DNA of 64,000 nucleotides from Streptomyces catenulae (GTDB taxonomy: Bacteria > Actinomycetota > Actinomycetes > Streptomycetales > Streptomycetaceae), in contig NZ_JODY01000025.1 of assembly GCF_000718015.1 (NCBI RefSeq), positions 28,059-92,058 on the forward strand, given 5' to 3'. How positions within the stretch are numbered: the stretch's first letter is position 1; each line of letters begins with the position of its first letter. Both the position numbers and the translations under genes were made by a program. Positions 18,619 to 27,713 of the stretch are shown here, one piece after another. The notes under the pieces were generated by a model. It saw only the letters and a program-made list of their open reading frames with translations. It was not told the DNA's origin and made no database searches.

Positions 18619-19407
18619 AGAGATGTGCGCGCGTCATGGGCACAGGGCGCAAGCGCACGGATCAGTGGATACCGCCTACATCACCTCCTGGCCGATGACG
18701 TCGCTCCTACTGATCAAATTCGGCTAATTTCTATGCCTTGGACTACTTGATCTGATCAAAATTCGAAAAATGATCAGATCGTCCTGAAGAGGCACAAGGC
18801 CAACGTCGAGGTCAACGTCCAGGCCCATGCCGACCGCTACCGGCCCACCGGCCCGTCCGGCTGCCGTACCCCGCGGAACAGGGCGGGGATCCACGGGAGC
18901 GTCGGTGGCTTGAACGGTCGGTGGGGGGTGCGTAGACGTTGAGGATCACAAAGCAGGGGGGTGGCGCAACCGTTGTCCCTTCTGTCTTGTCTGCCAGGTT
19001 GACGACTGGCGAGGGTGCTCCAGGGGGCGGGGGATGGACGGTGCGGCAGCGGTGGTGGGGCCGAGCGGGGGTGGCGAGAGCGCGCCGCTCGGCTGCCTTC
19101 GCGGGCTGGTCCGGCCGTCGGCCGGAGTGCTCGCCGTTGTCACCGCCCGCCTGGTCTCCGGGGTCGGCATCGTGCCGGTGCCGGTGAGCCGGGTTCAGTT
19201 GAAGGACTCTCCATTTCGGCGGCAGCGCGCGGGGCGCGCACGCCACGGTGAACAGGATCGGAAGAACCAGCATGCTGCACATGCACATCGATACCGGCGG
19301 CCTGACACGGCAGCACCGGGGGCCAGGGAACGTCGGGTTGGCGTCCTCCGACGGCGCGGACCTTCCCGATCGTGCAGCGCACCGTCGGTCCTCGCAGTGG
19401 CGTCCGC
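18619..19407. other. Long gene-free, partly AT-rich segment
   Basis: About 790 bp with no convincing gene. The part 18700-18790 is strikingly AT-rich for this genome and carries an inverted repeat. The remainder is ordinary GC-rich sequence with only shadow frames. I see no integrase, transposase or tRNA fragment. Confidence 0.45.
18749..18780. repeat. Perfect 10-bp inverted repeat in an AT-rich patch
   Basis: GATCTGATCA (18749-18758) and TGATCAGATC (18771-18780) are perfect reverse complements around a 12-bp AT-rich loop. TGATCAAATTCGG at 18711 repeats part of the loop-side sequence. It could be an operator, a recombination site or a cruciform. No T-tract follows, so a simple terminator is less likely. 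Confidence 0.6.
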
Positions 19408-21003
19408 ATGGTGAGTGAGCAGCGGGTCCTGCCGGGGGCCCGGGATGACGGCGGGGTCGGTGGCGAGCGGGGCGGCGCGGCGGGGCTGGCGGGCGCCGCG
19501 GTGGTCGGGCCGGGGGACGGGGCCGGGCGCGGCGTGTGGGGGAAGTTCAGGGATGCGGTGCGGCAGGGGCGGGTGGCGCTCGTCCTCGGGCCGGTCGTCC
19601 TGTCGCTCGCGCTGGGGCTGTGGGGTATCACGCGGGAACACAGCATGTGGCGGGACGAGGCGGCGACGTGGCAGGCAGCGCATCGGTCGCTGGCCGAGAT
19701 AGGGCACCTCGTCGGCCAGGTCGACATCGTCCATGGCCTCTACTACGCGGTGATGCACGGGGTGTTCGCGCTCTTCGGCGACAGTCTGGTCACCCTGCGG
19801 CTGCCCTCCGTCCTCGCCACCGCCACCGCGTGCGGGCTGACGGCGCTCATCGGCGCCCGGCTTTCGGACCGCTGGGCCGGGATGGGCGCGGGGCTGGCCC
19901 TGGCGGTCACTCCGGCGATCCAGGAGTTCGCGCAGGAGGGCCGCTCGTACGCCCTGGTGCTCGCCTTCGTGGTGCTCGCCACCTGGCTGCTCGTCAGCGC
20001 CCTTGAGCGGCCGCGCGGTCGGCGGTGGGTCTGGTACGCGGTGGCCGTGCTGATCGCCGCGCTGCTCAACTGGTTCTCGCTGTTCGCGCTGGTCGCGCAC
20101 GGTGTGACGGTGGCGTGTGCCCGCCCGGACCGGGCCCGGCGGGTCGGGTGGCTGCTGGCCGCCTCCGGGGCCGTCGCCGCGGCCCTGCCGCTGATCCTGG
20201 CCAGCCGGGCGCAGGCCTCGCAGGTCTCGTGGATCAAGCCGATCGCCGGGTCGACGCTGCTCGGCGTGGTGATCACCGTGGCGATCGCGGCCCTCTGCTC
20301 GCTGCTGCCGCACGCCCGCATGCCGGGGAGCATGCGCGCGCCCGCGCCCCGGGTACGCGTGAACCTGGCCACCGTCGGACTCCCGCTCTGCGCGGTCCCC
20401 CAGGTCAGCCTGGTGTTGATCTCCCTGGTCAAACCGCTCTACGTGGCGCGCTACGTGCTGTTCGGGTACGCGGGGCTCGCGCTTCTCATCGGCGCTCTCC
20501 TCGCCGTGCTCGCGGCGCGGCTGAGAACACCCGCCGCCGTACTGCTCCCCGCGCTGCTCGCCGTGGCCGTCCTGGCGCTTCTCCCGTTCGAGCTTCGCGT
20601 CCGTACCGAGAAGAACCGTGTCGACGATGTGCTCACCGCGGCAGCCACGGTCGACCGGGTCCGCGGCGCCGCCGACGGCGTGCTCTACATACCGGCCGCG
20701 CGCCGGGACACCGCCCTCGTCTCACCGCAGATGTTCGCGGGGCTGCGGGACCTGGCGTTGGCCCGGGGGCCGGTGGAGTCGGGGACCCTGAAGGGCATAG
20801 AGGCCGGGCCGGGCGCCATAGAGCGCGCGATACTGGGCGCTCGGCGGATAGTGCTCGTCACCGATGCCGAGCCCCGCAAGGACGAGTCGCAGGCCGACCG
20901 CATCAAGCAACGCACCCTGGACGCCCACTTCGTACGCGCCACGGACAGTGTCGAACGGGGCCGCCGGGTGAGCGTCTACGAACGGCGCGAGCCCGCCGGG
21001 TAG
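19408..21003 (+). CDS. Polytopic membrane glycosyltransferase-like protein (GT39/PMT-type)
   Basis: A 531-aa integral membrane protein. After a loose 50-residue cytoplasmic start there are roughly 10-11 hydrophobic helices (about 60-400). The first loop has the acidic motif WRDEAATWQAAHRSLAEI, and HGLYY follows, the layout of GT-C transferases that use polyprenyl-phosphate sugars (Asp/Glu in the first outside loop). The C-terminal 130 residues (about 400-531) form a soluble domain. The start is uncertain: GTG 19372, ATG 19408 and GTG 19411 are all in frame; none has a strong ribosome binding site. Sugar and acceptor are unknown. Confidence 0.82.
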   Translation: MVSEQRVLPGARDDGGVGGERGGAAGLAGAAVVGPGDGAGRGVWGKFRDAVRQGRVALVLGPVVLSLALGLWGITREHSMWRDEAATWQAAHRSLAEIGHLVGQVDIVHGLYYAVMHGVFALFGDSLVTLRLPSVLATATACGLTALIGARLSDRWAGMGAGLALAVTPAIQEFAQEGRSYALVLAFVVLATWLLVSALERPRGRRWVWYAVAVLIAALLNWFSLFALVAHGVTVACARPDRARRVGWLLAASGAVAAALPLILASRAQASQVSWIKPIAGSTLLGVVITVAIAALCSLLPHARMPGSMRAPAPRVRVNLATVGLPLCAVPQVSLVLISLVKPLYVARYVLFGYAGLALLIGALLAVLAARLRTPAAVLLPALLAVAVLALLPFELRVRTEKNRVDDVLTAAATVDRVRGAADGVLYIPAARRDTALVSPQMFAGLRDLALARGPVESGTLKGIEAGPGAIERAILGARRIVLVTDAEPRKDESQADRIKQRTLDAHFVRATDSVERGRRVSVYERREPAG

Positions 21004-21061
21004 GACACCGCACCCTGTCCTCTCTGTCCCTCGGGCTCCCCTCCCACGGCTACCGCCCGCG

Positions 21062-21101
21062 AACACCCCCTGAACTGTGGAGACACAGGTCAGGGGGTGT
21101 T
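21062..21101 (+). terminator. Terminator after the membrane glycosyltransferase
   Basis: AACACCCCCTGA pairs with TCAGGGGGTGTT (12 bp, perfect) around a 16-base spacer, ending in TGTT. It lies 58 bp after the stop. Confidence 0.75.
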
Positions 21102-21826
21102 GTGCTCGCGCTGCCCGCACAACGGAGTTCGCCGCCGCACGGGCCCCCGGCGCCACACCAGCCCCGGCGCCGCACGAGCCCCCGGCACGGCCCGCCGCGT
21201 ACGGCGCGCCGCGCACCGTACCCCGCGCCCCGCGCCCCGCACCCCACTTCCACCGATCGGTCCCCACAGAAGAGTCGGCCGGTCGATCGGTCGGTCGATG
21301 GGTCGATGGGTCGGCCGGTCAGTCAGTGGACGGAGCAATTTTCCATTCCCGGTAAGGAGAGTTAAAGGCGTAACGGGAGTTACGGGAGAGAACTCGAAAA
21401 GAGCGGTCCGGCAATTATTTGCGCAAACAGATCGGCGTGGGGGCGGCGGTATGCCTCGGTGAGGTTCTCTGCGGAAATTCCGCGGGGTGAAAGCTTCCTT
21501 CACGTAGTTCGCGCCACACCTGAAATGCGCGCCCCCGCGGGAGAGTTCAGAAGATCCATTGTGCCGTGCGGTCCGCGCTCACCTGCGCACGGCTTCCGTA
21601 AAAGATCTACGGGAATATGCCGCGCGACCTTCGCGCCTTCCGTCAACTCACCATATTGGGTGCCGATCGCACCTCCGGAGCTGGCCAGAATTTACGCCTC
21701 CTTCCGTTTGTACGGTTGATCAGGGTCGAGAAAGGCGCCTACCTTCCTTCGGCGAGCGTTCCACCGCGCACCACTCTGCTCGTCGCACCCGTCCCGCATT
21801 CAGTAGTCGAACATCGGAGACTCTTC
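21102..21826. other. Long leader upstream of the halogenase cluster
   Basis: Gene-free, about 725 bp. 21275-21335 is a run of short GGTCGATC/GGTC repeats. CGTAAC/GTTACG (21369-21384) is a perfect 6-bp dyad that could be an operator. The right half falls in G+C toward the cluster, as a promoter region would. Frames crossing it lack ribosome binding sites. Confidence 0.45.
21716..21745 (+). promoter_or_regulatory. Candidate promoter of the bes-like operon
   Basis: TTGATC (21716-21721), an 18-bp spacer and TACCTT (21740-21745) resemble a housekeeping promoter and lie about 80 bp upstream of the halogenase start. Pattern match only. Confidence 0.35.
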
Positions 21827-22585
21827 GTGAGCGGAAACGGTCCTGCAACCGAGAACATCTGCGCCCCGCTGGAGGACAACGAGATCCGTCGGCTGTCGCA
21901 CCACTACCACCGGTACGGCATCGTCACCGTGACCGATCTGATCACCTCCCCCACGCGCCAAGCGGTGCGCGCCGAGGCGGAACGCCTCCTCGGCAAACAC
22001 GCGGAGCGGCGCGATCTGCGCCTGAAGACCACCGGCCACACCCGCCGTTCGATGTCGGTGGTCCCCAGCGAGATGATCGCGGCCAACAGCGAGCTGGTGA
22101 CCTCGATCTACGCCGACCCCGAGCTGCTGGGGCCCCTCGAAGCGATCTCCGGCGAGAAGCTGCACCCCTGCCCGAAGGCCGACGAGGAGTTCCTGATCAC
22201 CCGCCAGGAACAGCGCGGTGACACGCACGGATGGCACTGGGGCGACTTCAGTTTCGCCCTGATCTGGGTGCTCCAGGCGCCGCCGATCGACGTCGGTGGC
22301 CTGCTGCAGTGCGTCCCGCACACGACGTGGGACAAGGAGTCGCCGAGGATCAACAACTTCCTCGCCGAGAACCCCATCAACACGTACCACTTCTCTTCGG
22401 GGGACGTGTACTTCCTCCGGACCGACACCACCCTGCACCGCACGATCCCGCTGCGCGAGGACGCCACCCGCATCATCCTCAACATGACGTGGGCGGGCGG
22501 CCGCGACCTCAAGCAGGAGTTCGACGCGGATGACCGGTGGTGGGACGACGCCAACGTCTCGGCGGCGTCCGCCCTCAAGAAATGA
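21827..22585 (+). CDS. besD: BesD-type Fe(II)/2-oxoglutarate lysine halogenase
   Basis: A 252-aa non-heme iron enzyme. The iron site is His137 in HWGD plus His204 in TLHRTIP; Gly139 replaces the carboxylate ligand of hydroxylases, which opens the site for chloride. From memory of Streptomyces cattleya BesD, lysine is held by Arg74, Glu120, His134, Asp140, Asn219, Thr221 and Trp239; every one is present here at the same number. This argues for 4-chlorination of free L-lysine. GTG 21827 follows CGGAGA and gives exactly that numbering; longer frames upstream are ruled out by this. The BesC-like gene follows 39 bp later on the same strand. Confidence 0.93.
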   Translation: MSGNGPATENICAPLEDNEIRRLSHHYHRYGIVTVTDLITSPTRQAVRAEAERLLGKHAERRDLRLKTTGHTRRSMSVVPSEMIAANSELVTSIYADPELLGPLEAISGEKLHPCPKADEEFLITRQEQRGDTHGWHWGDFSFALIWVLQAPPIDVGGLLQCVPHTTWDKESPRINNFLAENPINTYHFSSGDVYFLRTDTTLHRTIPLREDATRIILNMTWAGGRDLKQEFDADDRWWDDANVSAASALKK

Positions 22586-22624
22586 CGTGCCCGAGGTCGG
22601 TTCCGTACACGGAAAGAGGTCACC

Positions 22625-23398
22625 ATGACTGAGCTGAACACCGCGGACTCCGCCGGCACGGCGGTTTGGGATCATTTCGACAACGTCGAACCGGGTATCC
22701 GCCGCCGTATCGCCGTCCAGGATCCGGCGATCAAGGAATACCTGGACGGCATGCTGGCCCGGATCGCCGCACACCGCGGCGTCGAGCACCCGTACCTGAA
22801 CGCGTACCGCACCACTCGGCTCACGCCCGAGCAGGAACGCCTCATGTACAGCGAGTGCTACTACTTCTTCCGCCATCTCCCCTTCTACATCACGGGAATG
22901 GCGATCAAGACGCGGGACGAGATGATCCTCCGCGAGATCATCCTGAACGTGGCCGACGAGGTCGGCGGCGAGGTCACGCACTCCACCCTCTTCGGGAATT
23001 TCCTCGCCGGAATCGGCATCGAGAAGGAACACCTCGACGGTTACGCGCCGTTGGAGGTCACCAAGCGGCTGAACGACGGAATCCGGGTTCTCTACACGGA
23101 ATCGCCGATCCACACCTCGCTCGGCGCGCTGTACGCCGACGAGACCATGTCGTCCATCATGGTCTCGAAGATCAACGACGGTCTGGCCCATCAGGGCTAC
23201 GGCAAGGAGCTGCGCCACTTCTGGCAGCTCCACATCGACGTCGAGGTCGGGCACAGCAACTCCGTCTTCAACGCCATCGCGCCCTACGTGGGGTCAGAGG
23301 CCACCCGGGCGGAGTTCGAGCAGGGCGCCTTCGCGTTCCTCCGGCTCGTGGAGGACTACTGGGACGGTGTGCAGCAGCTCGTGGGGCTCCAGGCATGA
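22625..23398 (+). CDS. besC: BesC-type heme-oxygenase-like diiron oxidase
   Basis: A 257-aa all-helical protein of the heme-oxygenase-like diiron oxidase family. Candidate metal ligands are Glu104 (REIILN), Glu112 and His119 (DEVGGEVTHS), Glu173 (YADETM), and His203, Asp205 and His210 (HIDVEVGH). BesC uses O2 to cleave 4-chlorolysine to 4-chloro-allylglycine, with loss of the side-chain end as formaldehyde and ammonia. The position directly after the halogenase supports that role, though related members act on unhalogenated lysine. AGAGG precedes the ATG at 22625. Its stop overlaps the next start by 4 bp. Confidence 0.9.
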   Translation: MTELNTADSAGTAVWDHFDNVEPGIRRRIAVQDPAIKEYLDGMLARIAAHRGVEHPYLNAYRTTRLTPEQERLMYSECYYFFRHLPFYITGMAIKTRDEMILREIILNVADEVGGEVTHSTLFGNFLAGIGIEKEHLDGYAPLEVTKRLNDGIRVLYTESPIHTSLGALYADETMSSIMVSKINDGLAHQGYGKELRHFWQLHIDVEVGHSNSVFNAIAPYVGSEATRAEFEQGAFAFLRLVEDYWDGVQQLVGLQA

Positions 23399-24933
23399 CG
23401 CTCGGTGCCCCCGAGGACATCGGGTCGGCCTGCGGCCTGCGGCACCTCGCCGCAGGCCGGCTCGTCCCCGGCTCCCGCCACTCCGTGTCCGTCTCGATCC
23501 CCGATGTCGCGTCGGTCATCGGCTTCGAATCGGGCGATGCGGACACGCTGCGCCGCATCGCGTGGGGCTACCCGCGCTTCCGCACCCATCCGTACGTGAC
23601 CCGGGTGGCGGGGCTCCTCGCCCAGGACGGCACCGGACCGGCCGACGGACTCCTCCTGACCCGCACGGCGCGTGCCGCGTACGCGGCGGCGGCGTACGCC
23701 GGACTCCACCCGGGTGCGGTCTTCACCGGTCGTGGTGTGCACGGGGTGCGGCTCGCCGACGACGGTCCCTCGGCCGCGCGGGCCCGTACGTACGTCCAGC
23801 ACACCGGCAGCCATCTCTCCTCGCGCGAGGCGGAGGACGTACTGCTGGACGCCGGGCTGATCGAGGGGCGTCAGGCCGAAGCCGCGGAGGACGACGCGCC
23901 CGAGGAAACCGTCCGGTCCGTCCTCGCCGATGCCTACGGCGCCCGGGGCGTGGCGGACGTCTCGCTGCACAACAGCGGGATGAACGCGGTGGCGGCGACC
24001 GTCGCCGCGGTCACCGATGTCCAGCGCGAGCACGGTCGGCGCCGGTGGCTCCAGCTCGGCTGGATCTTCTTCGACACCATGAGCCTGTTGGAGAAGCGCC
24101 TCATCAACGTCGAACACACCACGGTCCCCGACCCGTTCGACCTGGCCGAGATCGCCCGGGTCGTCGAGGCGTCACCCGGGGAGTTCGCCGGCATCCTCAC
24201 GGAGGTGCCGAGCAATCCGAGCCTGCGGACCCCGGACATCCCGGCGCTGCGGGAGATCGCGGACCGGGCGGGGTGCGCGCTGGTGGTCGACACGACCATC
24301 GCCACCCCCTACAACGTCGATGTGCTGCCCTACGCCGACGTGGTGTGCGAGAGCCTCACCAAGTACGCCACCGGATCGGCCGACGTCCTGATGGGCGCGG
24401 CCGTCGTCAACCCGGACTCGCCGCACGCGGCGGAGCTCCGCGCCGGGCTGCGGCGGCACGGCGACGTCCCCTATCACCGCGACACGGCACGGGTGGCCGC
24501 CCGCATCCGGGGCTACGCGGACCGGGTGGACCGGGTGAACGCCAACACCCTGGTCCTCGCCGAACGGCTCGTCCGCCACGACCGGGTGGTCCGGGACATC
24601 GACTGGGCCTACGGCACCCGCTCCGCGGGCAACTACCGGAAGATCGCGCGGCGGCCGGACGCGCCCGGAGGGCTGCTCATGGTGGACCTCAAGGTGCCGC
24701 TGGAGCGGGTCTACGACCGGCTCGCGGTCGCCAAGGGGCCCAGTTTCGGGGCCGAGTTCACCATGGCGTCGCCGCAGGTCTTCATCGCCCACCACGATCT
24801 GCTCGCGACGCCCGAGGGCCGGGAGGTCCTGCGCGCCAGGGGGCTCCACCGGGACATGCTGCGGATCTCGGTCGGTACCGAGGAGCCGGAACGGATCGTG
24901 GAGACCTTCGAACGGGCCCTGCGTCCCGACTGA
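23395..24933 (+). CDS. besB: BesB-type PLP enzyme (Cys/Met metabolism family)
   Basis: A 512-aa fold-type I PLP enzyme, longer than the 400-aa usual for gamma-lyases because of an N-terminal region of about 180 residues. The PLP lysine is Lys323 in ESLTKYATGSAD; VVDTTIATPYN just before it supplies the aspartate contacting the pyridine nitrogen; TEVPSNPSLR is the family's substrate loop. In the bes pathway, BesB eliminates chloride from 4-chloro-allylglycine and isomerises the product to L-propargylglycine. ATG 23395 overlaps the besC stop (ATGA), so the genes are coupled. A hairpin follows. Confidence 0.9.
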   Translation: MTLGAPEDIGSACGLRHLAAGRLVPGSRHSVSVSIPDVASVIGFESGDADTLRRIAWGYPRFRTHPYVTRVAGLLAQDGTGPADGLLLTRTARAAYAAAAYAGLHPGAVFTGRGVHGVRLADDGPSAARARTYVQHTGSHLSSREAEDVLLDAGLIEGRQAEAAEDDAPEETVRSVLADAYGARGVADVSLHNSGMNAVAATVAAVTDVQREHGRRRWLQLGWIFFDTMSLLEKRLINVEHTTVPDPFDLAEIARVVEASPGEFAGILTEVPSNPSLRTPDIPALREIADRAGCALVVDTTIATPYNVDVLPYADVVCESLTKYATGSADVLMGAAVVNPDSPHAAELRAGLRRHGDVPYHRDTARVAARIRGYADRVDRVNANTLVLAERLVRHDRVVRDIDWAYGTRSAGNYRKIARRPDAPGGLLMVDLKVPLERVYDRLAVAKGPSFGAEFTMASPQVFIAHHDLLATPEGREVLRARGLHRDMLRISVGTEEPERIVETFERALRPD

Positions 24934-24948
24934 GCGGGGGAACGGTGT

Positions 24949-24976
24949 GGACTGCCCCGGTACGACGGGGCAGTCC
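24949..24976. terminator. Bidirectional terminator between besB and the ATP-grasp gene
   Basis: GGACTGCCCCG pairs perfectly with CGGGGCAGTCC around a 6-base loop, between convergent stops at 24933 and 24994. Confidence 0.78.
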
Positions 24977-24993
24977 CTCCGCCCGCGCGGGAC

Positions 24994-26379
24994 TCACTCG
25001 CGCAGCAACGACGCCTCCGCCGCCTTGAAGTACGCGTCGGCCGCCTCGAAGGTGGGCGCCAGAGCGGTCAGCTCCACGAACCCGCAGGTCGTCAGGGCGC
25101 CCAGCACATGCAGGGCCACCCCCTCACCCTTGTCGTGCCGGTAGAGCAGCCCCTCCTCACGGAGCCGTTCGACGGCGGTCTTCGGGTCCAGCGCGCCGAG
25201 TACCTCCGGCTCGTGCAGCCGCCCGTGTACGTAGCGCACCTGCCGTCCGTCGCAGCGCCGCAGCAGCCCGTCCGCCCCGACCCGCTCGCCGACGAGCGCC
25301 TCGGCGTACCGCAGGACGTGGCTGGGGCCCACCTTGCGGAGGTTGATCTCCACCGCGAGCGGGCCGCGCTCCCCCGCGACGACGAAGTCGATGCCGAAGG
25401 TGCCGCGGTGGCCCAGCTCCGCCAGGACCGCCCCCGTCCGCGCGACCGCCTCGCCGATCGCGGGCCGCCACCGCTCCTCCGCCGGGAACCGGCACCCCCA
25501 GTACTGGCCGCCGGAGAGCACCTGGTCATGGGTGGCGACGACGGTGACGGTGCCGTCCGCGTCGATGTGGCCGAGCCCGCTGGGGGACGAGGTGATGCCG
25601 TCGACGAACTCCTCCACGATCGCCCCGCCTCCGGCCAGCTCCCGGCGGAAGTCGTCGGCGGGCATCCGGATCACCTCGGCCGAACCGAGGAGATCGCCGG
25701 TGCGGTCGAGCTTCTCGCCGTCGATCAGCACATTGCCGATCGACGCGGCGTAGGAGTGCGAGCTGAGCTTCACCATGGTCTGCCGGGCCCGGCGCGGGCC
25801 CGTGGCGAGCCGCTGGATCTCCCGGACCACGGACTGCTCGGTGTGGAGTTCCTCCGCCGAGCCCTCGGGGACCGCGACACCGGCCCGCAGGAGGATCTCC
25901 TTGCCCCCCGCCTTGCTGCCCCAGCGGGTGACGAAGGGCTGGCTTCCCTCTTCGAGGTCGGCGCCCAACGTGTCGGCGAGCCGGTCGAGGGAGTCGGAGG
26001 CCATGAAGTGGACGATGGTGGCCCGGTCGCTGTCGCGGGTGGCGCTCCGCAGCGCCGCCACGAGCCTTTCGTCACCGAGGACCAGGTCGTCGAGCGCGCG
26101 CGGTTGGTGGGATTCCGGGGCCAGCAGGGTCAGCCGCTCGCGGACGCTCTCGATCATCCGGTCGTCGAACCGGAAGACCTCGCGGAAGTGGTACTCAAGC
26201 GTGTAAGGGTCGACCGGTTCCGAGGTGACGACAACGGCCTGTACCGCCGGGTCCCGCAGGTCCGAGAGGAAACAGAGGCTCCGCTCCGCCGAATACCGGA
26301 GGTAGGACACCTCTTCCAGCAGGCGTTCGGCGTAGCTGAATGCGTAGATCAGAATCCGAGTAGAGTCGAAATTAGCCAT
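24994..26379 (-). CDS. ATP-grasp peptide ligase, PGM1-like
   Basis: A 461-aa ATP-grasp enzyme that joins a carboxylate to an amine through an acyl phosphate. The N-terminal 140 residues (MANFDSTRILIYAFSYAERL onward) resemble the pre-ATP-grasp domain of pheganomycin ligase PGM1 relatives. The central domain has the ATP-binding segments FVTRWGSKAGGKEIL and TMVKLSSHSYA, and the metal site FGIDFVVAG with AVEINLRKVGPSH. The C-terminal about 90 residues fit the same family. It is convergent with besDCB. BesA of the known pathway is also an ATP-grasp ligase (gamma-glutamyl to propargylglycine), so this gene may do that step, but I cannot tell whether it is a BesA orthologue or a different ligase. 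The start is uncertain; longer frames exist. Confidence 0.85.
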   Translation of the reverse strand: MANFDSTRILIYAFSYAERLLEEVSYLRYSAERSLCFLSDLRDPAVQAVVVTSEPVDPYTLEYHFREVFRFDDRMIESVRERLTLLAPESHQPRALDDLVLGDERLVAALRSATRDSDRATIVHFMASDSLDRLADTLGADLEEGSQPFVTRWGSKAGGKEILLRAGVAVPEGSAEELHTEQSVVREIQRLATGPRRARQTMVKLSSHSYAASIGNVLIDGEKLDRTGDLLGSAEVIRMPADDFRRELAGGGAIVEEFVDGITSSPSGLGHIDADGTVTVVATHDQVLSGGQYWGCRFPAEERWRPAIGEAVARTGAVLAELGHRGTFGIDFVVAGERGPLAVEINLRKVGPSHVLRYAEALVGERVGADGLLRRCDGRQVRYVHGRLHEPEVLGALDPKTAVERLREEGLLYRHDKGEGVALHVLGALTTCGFVELTALAPTFEAADAYFKAAEASLLRE

Positions 26380-26618
26380 AAGAAAGCGCTCTGCCTCACT
26401 TCTTGAGAATTCGGCGGACGACCTCCACGGCTCCATCCGAGCCGGGCACTCCACGCGAGACTAACGACTCCGGAGCGATGAAGTTCGGGGCTTACGGATC
26501 ACCGGGTGAGCGGGTCGGCGGGTGAGGCGGGCGCGGTGCGCCGTACGGGGTGCGATGGCCCGGCTTGCTTCTCGCCGAGGCCAACTGCCGGTGTGCGGAG
26601 GGTGCGTCGGGGACTCCC
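26380..26618. other. Promoter region of the ATP-grasp gene
   Basis: The stretch between the ATP-grasp start and the hairpin at 26619 contains no supported gene. It should carry the minus-strand promoter, but I cannot place it. Confidence 0.3.
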
Positions 26619-26680
26619 GGGAACGGCCGAAGGCCCCCTGCCGTCCCGTGCGGGGAGGGCAGAGGGCCTTCGCCGTTCCC
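26619..26680. terminator. Large hairpin downstream of the small secreted protein
   Basis: An interrupted palindrome of about 25 bp per arm: GGAACGG...CCGTTCC on the outside and CGAAGGCCC...GGGCCTTCG inside, around a GC-rich loop. It lies 56 bp after the minus-strand stop at 26736. Confidence 0.7.
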
Positions 26681-26735
26681 GGCGCCGCGGGCTTCAGACA
26701 GCCGGTCGGCTACCGGGTGGTCGCGGTCGTGACCC

Positions 26736-27071
26736 TCATATCGCGCATCCCTTGGTGCCGGTGTCGCGGATGCTGGAGGGCGGTGCTCCGAAGGTCGCAT
26801 GAGCCTTCTTGTGGCCCGCGGTCTGGAAGCAGTGGCCGGTGTCTCCGAACCTCACCCGGAGGAAGTGGGAGGTTTTGCAGGTGTTGTGCCAGTAGACGGT
26901 GGTCGTGACGGTTCCGTCGGCCCACGACCAGTTGAAGCAGCCGGTCGATCCACGGTGGGTGCGCTGGATCGTGGGACCCGGACCGGAATCGGCCGAGGCA
27001 GGTCCGGCGCCGAATGCCAGGACCGCCGCCGCCGCTGTCCCGAGTGCCGCGATGATGCTGCGGTTACGCAT
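26736..27071 (-). CDS. Small secreted cysteine-containing protein
   Basis: A 111-aa protein with a classic signal peptide (MRNRSIIAALGTAAAAVLAF, cleavage probably after ASA near residue 31). The mature 80 residues have four cysteines (GCFNW, NTCKTS, GHCFQT, KGCAI), enough for two disulfides, and several Trp/Tyr. A perfect AGGAGG lies 4-5 bp before the ATG at 27071, so the longer upstream frame is rejected. Function is unknown; it may be a small exported inhibitor or a matrix protein. Confidence 0.8.
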   Translation of the reverse strand: MRNRSIIAALGTAAAAVLAFGAGPASADSGPGPTIQRTHRGSTGCFNWSWADGTVTTTVYWHNTCKTSHFLRVRFGDTGHCFQTAGHKKAHATFGAPPSSIRDTGTKGCAI

Positions 27072-27232
27072 GATCCTCCTGTCGACAGCCGCGCCTCCCC
27101 CGTCGGCAGACACGGCATTCGCCTGTCGGGCGCGGACACGTTAGTGCTCGACCGCCGAGGAATGCAGGCACATTCCGGCCAGTCCGGGAATGCATAAGAA
27201 TTGCGTATTCCGGCTGGGGCTTCGGAAGGCCG

Positions 27233-27685
27233 CTACCGCGGCTCGGAGGGACCCGGCAGGAAGTCGTCGGTGAACTCCTCACCGGCGAGGGCCGCGCCGA
27301 CCCGGGCGCGGATGTACGCGCCGGTCACCGGGCACTCCAGCGGACGGTCGGTGGGGCACTCCAGCAGATGTTCCAGCACGGCGGCGGCGCGGGTCAGTTT
27401 GCGGATGCGCGCCAGCATCTCCGCACGCTGCGCGGTGATCAGGGCGCGCCGGTCCTCGGCGTGGGCGCTCTCCACGACGGCGGCGGTGTCGGCGAGCGGC
27501 ATCATGCCGTCGTCGTGCCACAACTGGGCGTAGACGAGCTGTTCCAGAGCCGCGTGGTCGTAGTGGCGCACCCGTCCGCGGCGGGCGACCGGGCGGATCA
27601 GACCGCGCTCCTCGTAGTAACGCAGCGTGGGTACGGACAGGCCGAACGCCTCGGCGACCTCGCTGATCGAGTACAGCCGCTCCAT
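27233..27685 (-). CDS. MerR family transcriptional regulator
   Basis: A 150-aa MerR regulator. The winged helix is at 1-70 (YSISEVAEAFGLSVPTLRYY, EERGLIRPVARRG), followed by the dimerisation helix with MLARIRKLTRAAAVLEHLLE. Two adjacent ATGs (27688, 27685) follow GGAGGG; the second gives better spacing. It is divergent from an MFS exporter with 97 bp between starts and a perfect palindrome in between, so it should activate or repress that exporter. CPTDRPLECPV holds two cysteines near the end, as in many drug-type MerR proteins. Confidence 0.9.
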   Translation of the reverse strand: MERLYSISEVAEAFGLSVPTLRYYEERGLIRPVARRGRVRHYDHAALEQLVYAQLWHDDGMMPLADTAAVVESAHAEDRRALITAQRAEMLARIRKLTRAAAVLEHLLECPTDRPLECPVTGAYIRARVGAALAGEEFTDDFLPGPSEPR

Positions 27686-27713
27686 CATCCCTCCGGCCGG
27701 TGTCCGCGACTTG

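Noticed and set aside
21459..21719. An 86-codon frame upstream of the halogenase
   Set aside because: No ribosome binding site, and it lies in the falling-G+C leader that looks regulatory.
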